A stretch of 64,000 nt of DNA. It comes from an uncultured Sphingomonadaceae bacterium. GTDB lineage: Bacteria > Pseudomonadota > Alphaproteobacteria > Sphingomonadales > Sphingomonadaceae. Positions 1 through 9,831 of this stretch are shown here, one piece after another; the first letter of the stretch is position 1, and each line of letters begins with the position of its first letter. Both the position numbers and the translations under genes were made by a program. Where the stretch lies: the NCBI GenBank assembly GCA_947489315.1, contig CANLCX010000002.1, positions 744,001 through 808,000 on the forward strand, written 5' to 3'. The notes under the pieces are model-generated. The model made no database searches. It saw only the letters and a list, made by a program, of their open reading frames with translations, and was not told the DNA's origin.

Positions 1-2453
1 TGATCGCTAAGGCGGGCGGCAATGCCAAACAAGCCCATCTCGAAATCGATACAGCCTTGGACAAGATACCGGCAGTATCAGGCAGTGGGGCGCAGCAGAC
101 GCCCGGGCTGAATAACGATGCTGTGCGCGCGCTGGATCAGGCGGAACAAGTCGCTGAGAAAGCTGGAGACAGCTATGTTACGGTGGAACGGCTTTTGCTC
201 GCGCTCACCCTGTCCAAGGACACGGCGGCTGGCAAGGCGCTGACCAACGCGGGTGTGACACCCGATGCCTTAAACAGCGCGATCAACGATTTACGCGGCG
301 GACGCTCTGCTGACACGGCGTCGGCCGAAGATCGCTATGACGCGATGAAGAAATTTGCCCGCGACCTCACCGAAGCCGCCCGCGAAGGCAAGATGGATCC
401 GGTAATCGGCCGCGACGAGGAAATTCGCCGGACGATCCAGATTTTAGCACGACGGACCAAGAATAACCCGGTATTAATCGGCGAACCCGGCGTCGGCAAG
501 ACCGCTATCGCCGAAGGGTTAGCGCTGCGTATCGCCAATGGCGATGTCCCCGACAGTCTCAAAGACCGCCGCCTGATGTCACTCGACATGGGCGCGCTCA
601 TTGCAGGCGCAAAATATCGCGGCGAGTTTGAAGAACGGCTCAAAGGCGTGCTTGACGAAGTGCGCGGTGCGGATGGCGAAATCATCCTGTTCATTGACGA
701 GATGCATACGCTTATCGGTGCGGGTGCATCGGAAGGCTCAATGGATGCTAGCAACCTTTTGAAACCAGCACTTGCGCGCGGCGAACTGCATTGCATTGGC
801 GCGACTACGCTGGACGAATATCAGAAGCATGTAGAAAAAGACCCTGCCCTACAACGGCGCTTTCAGCCCGTTGTGATTGGTGAACCGACGGTCGAAGATA
901 CGATCTCGATCCTGCGCGGCCTGAAGGAAAAATATGAACTGCATCATGGTGTGCGGATTACTGATGGCGCGCTCGTCAGTGCAGCCACCCTGTCGCACCG
1001 CTATATCTCCGACCGCTTCCTGCCGGATAAAGCCATCGACCTGATGGACGAAGCCGCCTCGCGCATCCGTATGGAAGTGGAATCCAAGCCGGAGGAAATC
1101 GAAACGCTTGATCGAAAGATCATTCAGCTCAAAATTGAGCGCGAAGCCTTATCCAAGGAAAGCGATGACGCGTCGAAAAGCCGTCTCGAAACTTTGGAAA
1201 AGGACTTGTCCGAACTAGAGCAGGAATCGACCGAACTCACCACCCGCTGGCAGGGTGAGAAAGACAAGATCAACGCCGAAGCTCAAGTAAAAGAAGAATT
1301 GGATGCGGCCCGTCTGGAGCTGGAACAGGCCGAACGTGCTGGCGATCTCGCCAAGGCCGGTGAGCTGAGCTACGGCACTATTCCCAATCTTGAAAAGAAA
1401 CTCGAAGAGGCTGGCGATGCGACTGAAGGCGCGATGTTGCGCGAGGAAGTGGTTAGCGAAGATATTGCCTCAGTTGTTTCCAAATGGACCGGCATTCCGG
1501 TCGATAAAATGCTCGAAGGTGAACGCGAAAAGCTGCTCGCCATGGAAGAGCTGATCGGTAAACGGGTCATCGGCCAGAAAGATGCGATCGAAGCCGTTTC
1601 CGCGGCCGTCCGTCGCTCCCGTGCAGGGTTGCAAGATCCCAACCGTCCCCTTGGCAGCTTCCTGTTCCTCGGCCCCACCGGTGTCGGCAAGACCGAACTC
1701 ACCAAGGCTTTGGCGGGATTTCTGTTTGATGATGACCAGGCAATGGTCCGCATCGACATGTCTGAATTTATGGAGAAGCACAGTGTCGCGCGCTTAATCG
1801 GCGCGCCTCCGGGCTATGTCGGCTATGAAGAAGGCGGTGTCCTAACGGAAGCGGTCCGCAGACGCCCCTATCAGGTCATCCTGTTTGACGAAGTCGAAAA
1901 GGCTCATGGCGATGTCTTCAATGTTTTGTTGCAAGTCCTTGATGATGGCCATCTGACAGACGGACAAGGCCGCAAGGTTGATTTCTCCAACACATTGATC
2001 ATTCTGACATCCAACCTCGGCAGCCAATATATGGCCAACCTGAAGGATGATGAGAAGGTCAAGGATGTCGAACCGCAGGTTATGGAAGTCGTCCGCGCGC
2101 ATTTCCGGCCCGAATTTCTCAACCGGCTTGATGAGATCATCCTGTTCCATCGCCTCGCCGAAGAACATATGGCGCCGATTGTTGAAATTCAGGTCTCCCG
2201 GGTCCAGAAGCTGCTCAAGGATCGGAAGATCGTTCTCGAGCTGACAGATGCCGCCAAACGCTGGCTCGGCCGCGTCGGCTATGATCCGGTATATGGCGCG
2301 AGGCCGCTAAAACGCGCGATCCAGAAATATCTGCAAGACCCGCTGGCCGATATGATCCTGCGCGGCAATGTACCAGACAACAGCACCGTGCAGATTGACG
2401 AGGGCGATGGCGCGTTGGAGATGCTACCGGTAGCAACCGCAACAGAAGGTTGA
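1..2453 (+). CDS. clpB: ClpB disaggregase chaperone (5' end outside window)
   Basis: AAA+ chaperone that, as a hexamer working with DnaK, threads proteins out of aggregates in the cytoplasm. The frame is open from the first bases. The codons before the TTG at 57 read as ordinary ClpB N-domain ([15 protein letters not shown]), so that TTG is not the start and roughly 50 residues lie outside the window. Seen in order: the rest of the N-domain; ATPase module 1 with Walker A GEPGVGKT (nt 480-503) and Walker B FIDEMH; a charged, heptad-rich middle domain (about nt 1090-1400), which separates ClpB from ClpA; and ATPase module 2 with Walker A GPTGVGKT (nt 1671-1694) and the GYVGYEEGG loop. Heat-shock control is usual for the family, but its promoter is not in view. 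Confidence 0.97.
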   Translation, partial: IAKAGGNAKQAHLEIDTALDKIPAVSGSGAQQTPGLNNDAVRALDQAEQVAEKAGDSYVTVERLLLALTLSKDTAAGKALTNAGVTPDALNSAINDLRGGRSADTASAEDRYDAMKKFARDLTEAAREGKMDPVIGRDEEIRRTIQILARRTKNNPVLIGEPGVGKTAIAEGLALRIANGDVPDSLKDRRLMSLDMGALIAGAKYRGEFEERLKGVLDEVRGADGEIILFIDEMHTLIGAGASEGSMDASNLLKPALARGELHCIGATTLDEYQKHVEKDPALQRRFQPVVIGEPTVEDTISILRGLKEKYELHHGVRITDGALVSAATLSHRYISDRFLPDKAIDLMDEAASRIRMEVESKPEEIETLDRKIIQLKIEREALSKESDDASKSRLETLEKDLSELEQESTELTTRWQGEKDKINAEAQVKEELDAARLELEQAERAGDLAKAGELSYGTIPNLEKKLEEAGDATEGAMLREEVVSEDIASVVSKWTGIPVDKMLEGEREKLLAMEELIGKRVIGQKDAIEAVSAAVRRSRAGLQDPNRPLGSFLFLGPTGVGKTELTKALAGFLFDDDQAMVRIDMSEFMEKHSVARLIGAPPGYVGYEEGGVLTEAVRRRPYQVILFDEVEKAHGDVFNVLLQVLDDGHLTDGQGRKVDFSNTLIILTSNLGSQYMANLKDDEKVKDVEPQVMEVVRAHFRPEFLNRLDEIILFHRLAEEHMAPIVEIQVSRVQKLLKDRKIVLELTDAAKRWLGRVGYDPVYGARPLKRAIQKYLQDPLADMILRGNVPDNSTVQIDEGDGALEMLPVATATEG

Positions 2454-2490
2454 ACTTGCGCGCGGAGCTGATGTTGGGCAGATAAAGGCC

Positions 2491-3534
2491 ATGATCAGCA
2501 CGGTACAACAGGATGAAATATTGGGCGATGCCAGCTATTTGGCCCATCGCTATGACGAGATGAGCGACGCGTTCCGGTTTCTGTCGGTTCCGCGTGAAAT
2601 CCATCGGCAATGTACATTCATAACCGATGAGCATTTGCCCAATGTGGACCAATTTAAGGCGATTGCGCGGTCTGAGCTTGCCGCTGCATCGTCAACAGGC
2701 GCGCCGGTACATTTCATATTTCACTCGGCCTATTGCTGTTCCACCATGCTCGCGCGCGCTTTTGATATTGAAGGCGTGTCGATGGGTTTGAAAGAGCCTG
2801 TGGTTCTGAACGACATGATTGGTTGGCGGCGGCGAGGAGCCGATCCAGTCAAACAGCAACAGGTCATGGAACAAAGTCTGACCTTGCTCTCTCGACCATT
2901 TGGCGAAGACCGGGCGGTGATCATCAAACCATCGAACATTTGTAACCCACTGGCGATTGAGATGCTCCGGTTGCGGCCAGAAGCCAAAGCGCTGCTTCTA
3001 TATGCACCGATTGAGGGATTTCTTAAATCCATCGCCAAGAAAGAAATGTGGGGCCGCATCTGGGTACGCGATGTCCTGATCGGTACGCTCAAAGACGGTT
3101 ATGCAATCGGCGGCTTTTCACAAGACGAGCTGTTGCAGCTAACTGATTTACAGGTCGCCGCAATCGGTTGGCTGTCTCAGCATGCATTATTTGCGAAGAT
3201 CATCACTGAAATTGGCCCAGATCGCATAAAAACGCTAGATAGCGATAGATTTCTAACCCAGTCGCCTGAGACCATCGCAGCGCTGTCAGAGCTCTATCGC
3301 TTGGGAATGGATGACTCGCAAATTGATGCGGTCGTCCAGGGTCCGGCTTTTACCAGTCATTCGAAGCTGGATCAGGCCAAACGCGGTGAGACTTTTGATG
3401 TCAAAGCACGCGAGCAGGAGCAACAACAAGTCGCTGAGATACACGGTGCCGAAATTGACATGGTGGCAACTTGGGCCAAGGCAGTGGCCGACAGTCAGGG
3501 GATACAGCTAAATATCGGTTCTCAATTGCTATAA
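2491..3534 (+). CDS. Sulfotransferase-like P-loop protein, function unknown
   Basis: A 347-residue cytoplasmic protein without signal peptide or membrane segment. Residues 77-91 (FHSAYCCSTMLARAF) resemble the 5'-phosphosulfate-binding loop of sulfotransferases, where a small residue-rich loop precedes a helix. A KPSN segment near 145 followed by hydrophobic LLLYA could be the next strand. Beyond that I recognise no catalytic signature, and the substrate cannot be guessed. It starts at ATG 2491 with AAAGG just upstream and follows clpB after 37 bases on the same strand, so read-through from clpB is possible. A generic P-loop kinase is the alternative. Confidence 0.6.
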   Translation: MISTVQQDEILGDASYLAHRYDEMSDAFRFLSVPREIHRQCTFITDEHLPNVDQFKAIARSELAAASSTGAPVHFIFHSAYCCSTMLARAFDIEGVSMGLKEPVVLNDMIGWRRRGADPVKQQQVMEQSLTLLSRPFGEDRAVIIKPSNICNPLAIEMLRLRPEAKALLLYAPIEGFLKSIAKKEMWGRIWVRDVLIGTLKDGYAIGGFSQDELLQLTDLQVAAIGWLSQHALFAKIITEIGPDRIKTLDSDRFLTQSPETIAALSELYRLGMDDSQIDAVVQGPAFTSHSKLDQAKRGETFDVKAREQEQQQVAEIHGAEIDMVATWAKAVADSQGIQLNIGSQLL

Positions 3535-3544
3535 CCGATATGCT

Positions 3545-3871
3545 CTATGTCCCAGGTTTAAAGCCTGGTTGATTGTCATCAACAAAGCCTCGACTGCTTC
3601 TATTGCCCTCTCGATGGGTCATCTTCCATTCCTGATTGGTCATACAAGTACGTTTTTTACGAGACAATGATCCGATAATCGGCTCTGAGCGGCAACGCAC
3701 AAAATCAGGATGGTTACGATCGGTTATTTTTTTTGGCTTAGGCTTTTCAGCAGGTGGAGAAATTGCTGCCTCGCTAGTTTCATCACCCGCGCCGCCGCCC
3801 TGCACGGATCCGATCGCAGGGCTCGCAGTGACCGCTATGGCCAAACCTAAAATAAGCATTTTATTTAGCAT
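3545..3871 (-). CDS. Small secreted two-cysteine protein, paralogue 2
   Basis: A 108-residue protein with an N-terminal hydrophobic signal sequence (residues 4-20), then a low-complexity linker (GGGAGDETSE, PAEKPKPKK). The conserved core is ITDRNHPDFVRCRSEPIIGS followed by LSRKKR and CMTNQEW. The two cysteines (C60, C76) are 15 residues apart and could form a disulphide in the periplasm. It lies 20 bases downstream of a close paralogue (3892-4209), so the pair looks like a tandem duplication and one transcript. A GGGAG Shine-Dalgarno sequence precedes ATG 3871. No function is known to me; proteins with a CRS...G...CxTxxEW core are common in sphingomonads. Confidence 0.75.
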   Translation of the reverse strand: MLNKMLILGLAIAVTASPAIGSVQGGGAGDETSEAAISPPAEKPKPKKITDRNHPDFVRCRSEPIIGSLSRKKRTCMTNQEWKMTHREGNRSSRGFVDDNQPGFKPGT

Positions 3872-3891
3872 GTTAAATGAACTCCCGAAAA

Positions 3892-4209
3892 TCAGTTACT
3901 GTCTGACATGCCGACCTGCATATCTTCGATAAACTGTCGGCTTTTTCCATGGCCCTTCCGATTGGCAGCAACCCATTCACGGTTGGTCATGCAAACGCGT
4001 CTTTTGCGGGATAGGGAACCGATAATCGGTTCAGACCGACAACGAAGATAATCCGGATCATTGCGATCAGTTATTTTCTTCGGCTTTTCTTTTTTATTGG
4101 CCACGTCTTCGGTCGTTGCAGCCTCATTCTCAGCAGCAACTGCCGGCGTCGGGGTCAAAAGTAGAGCCGCAAAAGCCGCCGATGCTGTTGCTTGATATAA
4201 TTTAACCAT
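3892..4209 (-). CDS. Small secreted two-cysteine protein, paralogue 1
   Basis: A 105-residue exported protein. The signal peptide covers about residues 1-26 (cleavage near AVAA-EN), then a lysine-rich linker and the core KKITDRNDPDYLRCRSEP with C57, IIGSLSRKRR, and CMTNREW with C73. The core is nearly identical to that of the next gene, while signal peptide and linker differ, so the core is what selection keeps. AGGGA six bases before ATG 4209 supports the start. It is probably the first gene of a two-gene transcript. An inverted repeat at 4380-4394 lies about 170 bases upstream. Function unknown. Confidence 0.78.
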   Translation of the reverse strand: MVKLYQATASAAFAALLLTPTPAVAAENEAATTEDVANKKEKPKKITDRNDPDYLRCRSEPIIGSLSRKRRVCMTNREWVAANRKGHGKSRQFIEDMQVGMSDSN

Positions 4210-4379
4210 AGCTAATCCCTCACATTTTTTAGATTGGCAAATATCTATTCAGTCTTTGTATGGGGTAAAAACCCCGGCCTACTATCTGCCACAGATCACT
4301 CGTATATTTGTGGCCTAATCAAATGGCCAATTTCCATTGCTGTTGAATCCAATGAGTCAACAAGAACTATCGAGAATAG

Positions 4380-4394
4380 TCCTATCCTATAGGA
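4380..4394. repeat. Palindrome TCCTAT-CCT-ATAGGA
   Basis: Perfect 6-bp inverted repeat with a 3-base centre. The same layout recurs at 24135-24149 and 50254-50269, each time between genes, with the outermost base pair different but still complementary. Here it does not fit an RpoH -10 box in either direction, so a protein-binding site or structural role is open. Confidence 0.6.
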
Positions 4395-4470
4395 AGCAAT
4401 AGCCATGACGATTCCCTATTAAATACTGGAATTGCTTCGAATTGTATCAAATTTACACTGCAGTGCAACG

Positions 4471-4505
4471 AAAAAGGGCGGGCCAAATGGCCCGCCCTCT
4501 TCATT
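4471..4505 (-). terminator. Rho-independent terminator of the TonB-dependent receptor
   Basis: Stem AGGGCGGGCC / GGCCCGCCCT (4475-4498) with an AAAT centre. Read on the minus strand it is followed by a run of T (complement of 4471-4475). It lies about 25 bases beyond the stop codon of the 4525-7671 gene. Confidence 0.9.
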
Positions 4506-4524
4506 TCAATTCTAACCTTTTGGA

Positions 4525-7500
4525 TTAGAAGCTGAATTTCACGCTTGCGCCATAGCGACGACCCAGTGAGTCGTAGCTTGATGGGAAAACGTTACCGGAG
4601 TTAAACGCGGTCGAACCGATGTTCGAACCAACAACCGTAGGCGAGTTGTCGAACAAGTTCTGCGCGGTTAGCGTGAACAATACATTCTCGCTTACGTCCC
4701 ACTGGAACGAAAGGTCGAAATAATGTTCAGCCGGAATTTCCGTGAAGTCAACGCTACCGAATAGTGGCGAGTCACCGATAAAGGCTTCACCATTTTCAGC
4801 AATGTCGAGCGGCTCTTGCTCAACACCACTCAGATAACGCCAGCGAAGAGACAATGTGTAGTCTTCGTCGAACGTCAAAGAAGTACGCTGCGAGAAAGCA
4901 AACTCGGACTGTGGATTACAGTTGACCGAGTAGAAGCCCAAGCAATCGCGGTTGACTGCCGTCGGGGTAGCCTGGAACGTATTCTTGTTTGTCCAAGTAC
5001 CGTCGAACGACATGGCAAGGCCAATATTGTCGGTCAAGTCCGTGTTGTAACGGACCGCAACGTCAATACCGTCGGTAGCAATCGTTCCCAAGTTACTCTG
5101 CTGAAGGATCAAGCCCAGAACCTGTGCCGGATCACCGTCAAGTCCACCCGTAAATGCACTACGAGAGATAAACTCTTGCTGACAGAATGGGTTGGTGCCT
5201 GATGGATCATTGAAACAAGCAGCAATTGAGTCACCAGGTGTTGGTGCAGAAATTGCTTCTGTGACTTTCAGATTGAAATAGTCAACCGTTACAGAAAGAC
5301 CAGGAATTGCATCCGGTTGGAATGCAACGCCAACCGTCCAAGTTTTTGCTGTTTCCGTACCAAGGTCAAGGTTACCGCCGGTTGTGACGTTAATCTGACC
5401 AGCAGCTGGTGGCGCAACGTTACCCGATGTGATCGCACCCGCACCAGGACTACCCACAGGCACCTGAGCCAAACATGCTGCCAGCAGGTTTCCAGTTGGA
5501 ATACTGCCAGTAACAGTACCATCAGCGGCCGTTACAGGACCCTGACATGGATCGTTGGCTAGGTTGCTCAAACCTGTGGAAACAGGCGTAAACAGCTCAC
5601 CGATATTTGGTGCGCGTGAAGAACGCTGATAGTTACCACGGAAGGTCAAGCCTGGGATAACTTCCCAGCTACCGCCAGCTTTCCAAGTAAACTCAGTTCC
5701 AGCAGTCGAGTAATCGGAGTAACGAGCGCCCAGATCGATGGTCAGGCTTTCAGCGAAAGATTCACCCTCAAAGATAGGAATGCTAACTTCACCAAATGCA
5801 TCATAAACATCGTAAGAACCGTTAATGTCGGGAGCAGCACCGCCACCACCAACAACCGCGCCAGGAGTCTGCGAAGCTTCATCAGACAAACGGGTTGCAG
5901 TGAATTCGCGATATTCGCCACCAACAGCAAATTGGATTGGGGTTTCAGAGAAACCAAAGCCCAAATCGCCGGTTACGGTGCCGTTTACAGTTGCGATCGA
6001 AGTACCGGTAATCACTTGCTGCGTCAGATTAAAGACATAATCCTGTGCTTCTTGAGGACCAAGGTTACCAAGTGTGCCAAAGAAGTTGATTGGAACACAA
6101 CCGTCTGCGCCACCGTTTACGCAAGTGCCATCTGGCAACGCGAGAAACGCGTTGTCGACACGAGCACGACGGGCAAAACCGCTTTGACGTTGGATACGTT
6201 CGCTTTCACCGTAAGTTGCCGACACATCATAGTTGATATTGTCGGTAATGGCACCACGTGCACCGATTACGATGTTGAACAAAGTTGATGTAAAGTCAGA
6301 GTTACGCGTTCCAACTTCAACTGTACGACGACGAACCTGAGACTGGAACGTAACATAATCTGGGTTAGCAGTGCCATCAGCCAATGTTGGGCCGAATGGT
6401 GTGTTACGGGCTGCTGCATATGTTGCCGCATCCAGACCCAAACCAGTACCAATACGCTGTGCAATGGCATCTGGAATAGTTGGGTTATTGAGGTTCAACG
6501 TATAGGTGTTGAAGAACGAACCACCTGGAGCAATAATTGTCGAAACAGTTTGCTTCGAGAATGCAGCCTGAGAGTATAGCTCTATATTTTCATTAATCTC
6601 ATAACGAGCGGCACTAAAAACGTTAAAACGTTCGAAAGGCGTTTGAAAAATATTGAACGGGTTAAAGTTAAACGGTGTCGGGTTAAATTCACCATTATCC
6701 AACAAATTGGTTGGGTCGTTAGATATAATGTCCGTTCCGGCATCGTTTATTTGTGCCGAAATACCGCCGGTGAAGCCGAGGCCACCGAAAGTTTGCTGCT
6801 GACCATCTCTGAACAGACTTCCCGCGATCAAAGGACAAAGCGTTGCATCCATAGGATCCGCCAAAAGCGTCGGATCACAAACCGTCAACGGATCGATCGC
6901 GGAGGCGAAAACGATGTTCGCAGGAACAGCGTTCGAAGAACCACCAGGATTGCCTGAGAATGAACTTACGTTAAATTCGCCGAAAGAACGATCGCCTTGG
7001 AAGACAGCGTCTTGATCCTGATAACCAACACTCAATACCACGTTACCACGACCATCGTCGAAGTTCGCACCAATGGTAAGGTCAGCACGGAATACGTTCC
7101 CGTCGCCTTGCTCGGTAAGCTGTTCACTGAGGTTTAACTCAACACCAGCAAAGTCACGCTTGGTGATGAAGTTAACAACACCAGAGATAGCGTCCGCACC
7201 ATATGTGGTGGTTGCACCGCCGGTCAGAATGTCCGTACGCTCGATAACTGCCAAAGGAATGGAGTTAAGATCGACGCGGCCTGTGGTGTCAGCAGGAACG
7301 AAACGGCGTCCGTCAAGCAGAACCAGGTTACGGACTGAACCGATACCACGAAGGTTAACGAAAGAAGAACCGCCGTTACCGTTGTTCACAGCAGAACCGA
7401 TACTTGGAATTGCCGATGGCAGTTCCCGCAAGAATTGCTCAGCAGTGTTGGTCTGACGCAGTTCCAATTCTTCAGATGTCACAACGCCAACCGGGCTAGA

Positions 7501-7671
7501 AAGCTCAAGGTTAGGGTTGCTGATACGAGAACCCGTAACAACGATGACTTCTTCATCAGCTGCGTCGGCATCCTGTACGTCTTGGTCCTGCGCGTAGGCA
7601 GGTGCTGAAAGCATAGCGAGGCCGAGCACCACTGGTGCTGTTCCGCTCATCAGCTTCGTAAATTTTTTCAT
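4525..7671 (-). CDS. TonB-dependent outer-membrane receptor
   Basis: A 1048-residue outer-membrane transporter driven by TonB-ExbBD. Signal peptide residues 1-27 (APAYA-Q). The mature start carries an acidic stretch and then EEVIVVTGSRISNPN, the TonB-box/plug start typical of sphingomonads. The plug holds VNLRGIGSVRNLVLLDGRR and ERTDILTGGATTTYGADAISG, both hallmarks of the plug domain. The rest is a beta-barrel ending in aromatic YGASVKFSF, the insertion signal. At over 1000 residues it belongs to the large class often annotated for oligosaccharides or other bulky nutrients, but no substrate gene is adjacent and none can be named. It has its own terminator and stands alone. Confidence 0.95.
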   Translation of the reverse strand: MKKFTKLMSGTAPVVLGLAMLSAPAYAQDQDVQDADAADEEVIVVTGSRISNPNLELSSPVGVVTSEELELRQTNTAEQFLRELPSAIPSIGSAVNNGNGGSSFVNLRGIGSVRNLVLLDGRRFVPADTTGRVDLNSIPLAVIERTDILTGGATTTYGADAISGVVNFITKRDFAGVELNLSEQLTEQGDGNVFRADLTIGANFDDGRGNVVLSVGYQDQDAVFQGDRSFGEFNVSSFSGNPGGSSNAVPANIVFASAIDPLTVCDPTLLADPMDATLCPLIAGSLFRDGQQQTFGGLGFTGGISAQINDAGTDIISNDPTNLLDNGEFNPTPFNFNPFNIFQTPFERFNVFSAARYEINENIELYSQAAFSKQTVSTIIAPGGSFFNTYTLNLNNPTIPDAIAQRIGTGLGLDAATYAAARNTPFGPTLADGTANPDYVTFQSQVRRRTVEVGTRNSDFTSTLFNIVIGARGAITDNINYDVSATYGESERIQRQSGFARRARVDNAFLALPDGTCVNGGADGCVPINFFGTLGNLGPQEAQDYVFNLTQQVITGTSIATVNGTVTGDLGFGFSETPIQFAVGGEYREFTATRLSDEASQTPGAVVGGGGAAPDINGSYDVYDAFGEVSIPIFEGESFAESLTIDLGARYSDYSTAGTEFTWKAGGSWEVIPGLTFRGNYQRSSRAPNIGELFTPVSTGLSNLANDPCQGPVTAADGTVTGSIPTGNLLAACLAQVPVGSPGAGAITSGNVAPPAAGQINVTTGGNLDLGTETAKTWTVGVAFQPDAIPGLSVTVDYFNLKVTEAISAPTPGDSIAACFNDPSGTNPFCQQEFISRSAFTGGLDGDPAQVLGLILQQSNLGTIATDGIDVAVRYNTDLTDNIGLAMSFDGTWTNKNTFQATPTAVNRDCLGFYSVNCNPQSEFAFSQRTSLTFDEDYTLSLRWRYLSGVEQEPLDIAENGEAFIGDSPLFGSVDFTEIPAEHYFDLSFQWDVSENVLFTLTAQNLFDNSPTVVGSNIGSTAFNSGNVFPSSYDSLGRRYGASVKFSF

Positions 7672-8074
7672 GTTATTCCAGTCCCTTATTCTGGAGGAGC
7701 AGGGCCCCCAATGGCCCGCTTCTATGGTTGCCCGATCGAATCACACACGTTTTGGACACGCGCTAAGTCCCATCGGAATGGCCGGCAGATGCCGTAATTG
7801 TACAATAGTGTAAAGCTCATGTTCAGGTTTCAGGCTCGGTTTTGTAGCTAATGTTACTATTTTGTCACAGTCATGGTAAGGAAACCCTGCGGTTATCGGA
7901 TCGAAAAGAACACGCTATTCAATCTGTTAAGCGCCCAAGAACTCATCCATTTCTTTTAGTGAAGGCTTCAAATGATTGCACCAAGGGCCTGATCTGCTAG
8001 ATACATGTGTGATCTAATAGCCCCTAAGCAATGTGGCTGATATGAAGATTACCTCAGTATGTACGGAGTAAGAA
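7672..8074. other. Divergent intergenic region upstream of TonB receptor
   Basis: About 400 bases between two divergently transcribed genes, so both promoters must lie here, but I could not find convincing hexamers. There is a TTGTACAA palindrome near 7799 and an imperfect hairpin near 7997-8022 (GCTAGAT ... ATCTAATAGC). Bases 7993-8002 (TCTGCTAGAT) match the right arm of the inverted-repeat element before ptsP. No short gene is supported. Confidence 0.5.
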
Positions 8075-8638
8075 ATGAACGATCAGAACGCGAAAATAGG
8101 CAAATTTGTATCTGCATTACTATGTGCATCAATCGCCTACAGTGCTCCTGCACTAGCTGCGGACAAGGATAAAGCCGTTTCGACGCCGCCAGCCATCTAT
8201 ACGGATCTCGTGGCCTGCAGGAATATTACCGAGGCGGAACAAAGATTGGCTTGTTTTGACGACAAAGTTGCCGCGCTGGAATCCGCTCAGACCAATAATC
8301 AGGTCGTTATTGCCGATCGAGAGCAGGTACGTGAAGCCAGGCGCGGCCTGTTCGGGCTTTCGCTGCCTCGGATCAGACTGTTTGATGGAGATGGCGACAA
8401 AGAAGGTCAGGTCGATCAAATCGAAGGTAAGATTGCCTCCGCCCGCACTTCGCGTGGTGGCAAATGGATAATCAAATTAGAAGACGGAGCCGTTTGGCAA
8501 CAAACTGATTCGCCTCGAAGCACCTCAAGGAAGCCCAAAGCGGGAGATTCAATTGCCATAAAGCGTGGCTCTCTAGGAAGTTTTATCGCCAGCGTGAATG
8601 ACGGCCGTAAATTTAAAGTAAAACGGATCGTAAACTGA
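8075..8638 (+). CDS. Secreted protein with CRxxxxxxxRLACFD motif
   Basis: A 187-residue exported protein with a signal peptide of about 29 residues (SAPALAA-DK). The mature part begins with LVACRNITEAEQRLACFDDK, a two-cysteine motif found in many small periplasmic proteins of unknown role, followed by a predicted helix. The C-terminal half (GKIASARTSRGGKWIIKLED, VWQQTDS, KAGDSIAIKRGSLGSF) looks like a small beta-barrel: short strands and a GDxIxIKRG turn. GGAG seven bases before ATG 8075 supports the start. It is transcribed away from the TonB receptor and is probably monocistronic. No function can be assigned. Confidence 0.75.
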   Translation: MNDQNAKIGKFVSALLCASIAYSAPALAADKDKAVSTPPAIYTDLVACRNITEAEQRLACFDDKVAALESAQTNNQVVIADREQVREARRGLFGLSLPRIRLFDGDGDKEGQVDQIEGKIASARTSRGGKWIIKLEDGAVWQQTDSPRSTSRKPKAGDSIAIKRGSLGSFIASVNDGRKFKVKRIVN

Positions 8639-8662
8639 TCCGCTTCATCTATTATGTCTAAC

Positions 8663-9544
8663 CTAATCCATCGGCCCGGTCAGTAAAATCGGATCGATCC
8701 GGGCTTTATTCCATTTCATGGACCAGTGCAGGTGCGGGCCGGTTGCTCGTCCCGTCGCGCCAATGCGGCCAATGGGTTCGCCGCGTTTCACTACTTGGCC
8801 CTCTTTGACCAATATCTTGGAGGCATGAAGAAAAGCGCTGTTCAAGCCCATGCCGTGGTCGATCATCAGCAAATTGCCTTCAAGCGAAAAGGGCTTGTCC
8901 GCAGCCAAAGTCACTACGCCATCCGCTGGCGCAACAAAGTAAGTGCCTGCGCCGCCCGCTATATCGACCCCGCTATGATAGCTACCGGGCTCGCCTTTAT
9001 AAATACGCTGCGATCCGAACATGCCGGATATCCGGCCCTTCGCTGGCCAGATGAAAGTCTGGCGCCAGCCTTTGCTGCCGCTTTTAACCTGCCGTGCAGC
9101 ATTGATCTGTGCGAGTTCCGGGCGTCGCCGCGCCATAAAGGCTGCGCTTGGGCCACCACGGCGCTTGGCCACATTGACGTGCTCAACCTTCCATTTGCGC
9201 GGCGCGATGTTGAAGAACCGCTTGACCATCTCGCCATTTTCTAGCGTCGCGACCATCTCAGCGGATTGTCCGGCATCCCGATTAAAGGCGATGATGAACT
9301 TGCCGTCCTCATCGACCGGTACCGGCTGACCATCAAAAGACAGGCTGCGTATACCTGCAGGCGCGTCGCCGAGCATCACGCCACCCTGTATCTCTTGTCC
9401 GGTAAAACCAAATTTAACTGCCTGACGGAATGCAGATTCTTCCGCTTCGGCTGTTTCTGCCAATGTCGAAGACAAAGGCAGCGCAATCGCTGCAACGGCG
9501 ACTAGCGCTACAGAACCGAAAATCACATTCTTACTGAGCCCCAT
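8663..9544 (-). CDS. M23-family peptidoglycan endopeptidase-like protein
   Basis: A 293-residue envelope protein of the LytM/M23 fold, which cuts cross-bridges in peptidoglycan or regulates amidases. An N-terminal membrane/signal segment (VIFGSVALVAVAAIALPLSS) is followed by a beta-rich region and a C-terminal M23 domain. The zinc motif HSGVDIAG (HxxxD) and the closing HLHW (HxH) are both present, so it should be an active metalloenzyme. I place the start at ATG 9544 (MGLSKNV) because it overlaps the TAA of the DUF2093 gene as TAATG; the frame is open further upstream, but that part only reads through the DUF2093 gene. It is translationally coupled to that gene. Confidence 0.9.
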   Translation of the reverse strand: MGLSKNVIFGSVALVAVAAIALPLSSTLAETAEAEESAFRQAVKFGFTGQEIQGGVMLGDAPAGIRSLSFDGQPVPVDEDGKFIIAFNRDAGQSAEMVATLENGEMVKRFFNIAPRKWKVEHVNVAKRRGGPSAAFMARRRPELAQINAARQVKSGSKGWRQTFIWPAKGRISGMFGSQRIYKGEPGSYHSGVDIAGGAGTYFVAPADGVVTLAADKPFSLEGNLLMIDHGMGLNSAFLHASKILVKEGQVVKRGEPIGRIGATGRATGPHLHWSMKWNKARIDPILLTGPMD

Positions 9545-9753
9545 TATTTTTCCTCTTCCGGCAAATGCGCCCGAGCGGAAATTTGAGCCGTGGCATAAGC
9601 CTCTTGCTTCTCGACACTCCAATAGCGCAGGTCTTCGAGCGGTATCTGCTCGCTGGTAATCGCACATAAAACATGATCACCGGATGACAGCGGCCGAAAG
9701 CCGTTTGGCATATAATAAAGCTTTGCGACCTTGTTGCGATTAGACATTAACAT
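9544..9753 (-). CDS. DUF2093 protein
   Basis: A small protein of 69 residues matching DUF2093 over its whole length: AKLYYMPNGFRPLSSGDHVL, CAITSEQIPLEDLRYWSVEKQEAYA. The family is confined to Alphaproteobacteria and has no known function. The start at ATG 9753 gives the usual family length and has AAGG ten bases upstream. Its stop overlaps the start of the M23 peptidase gene (TAATG), so the two are produced together and may act in the same envelope process; that link is inference from coupling alone. Confidence 0.88.
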   Translation of the reverse strand: MLMSNRNKVAKLYYMPNGFRPLSSGDHVLCAITSEQIPLEDLRYWSVEKQEAYATAQISARAHLPEEEK

Positions 9754-9831
9754 AGGAACAACCTTACTTTGGGGATCATTTACCCGCAATTTACAGGATA
9801 ATATTTACCATATTCATAACAAAAAATCCGC

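Larger units (their letters stand above)
4210..4524. other. Intergenic region between secreted-protein pair and TonB receptor
   Basis: About 315 bases without a gene. It holds the upstream region of the 4209 gene, one 6-bp inverted repeat (4380-4394) and the terminator of the TonB-dependent receptor (4471-4505). I see no convincing promoter hexamers and no short gene. Confidence 0.6.

Noticed and set aside
7978-8002. Third copy of the inverted-repeat element found around the MDR gene
   Set aside because: GCACC and TCTGCTAGAT occur at similar spacing, but I could not find the left half; kept only as a remark.
8960-9330. Frames antisense to the M23 peptidase
   Set aside because: Shadows of a gene with a clear family match.
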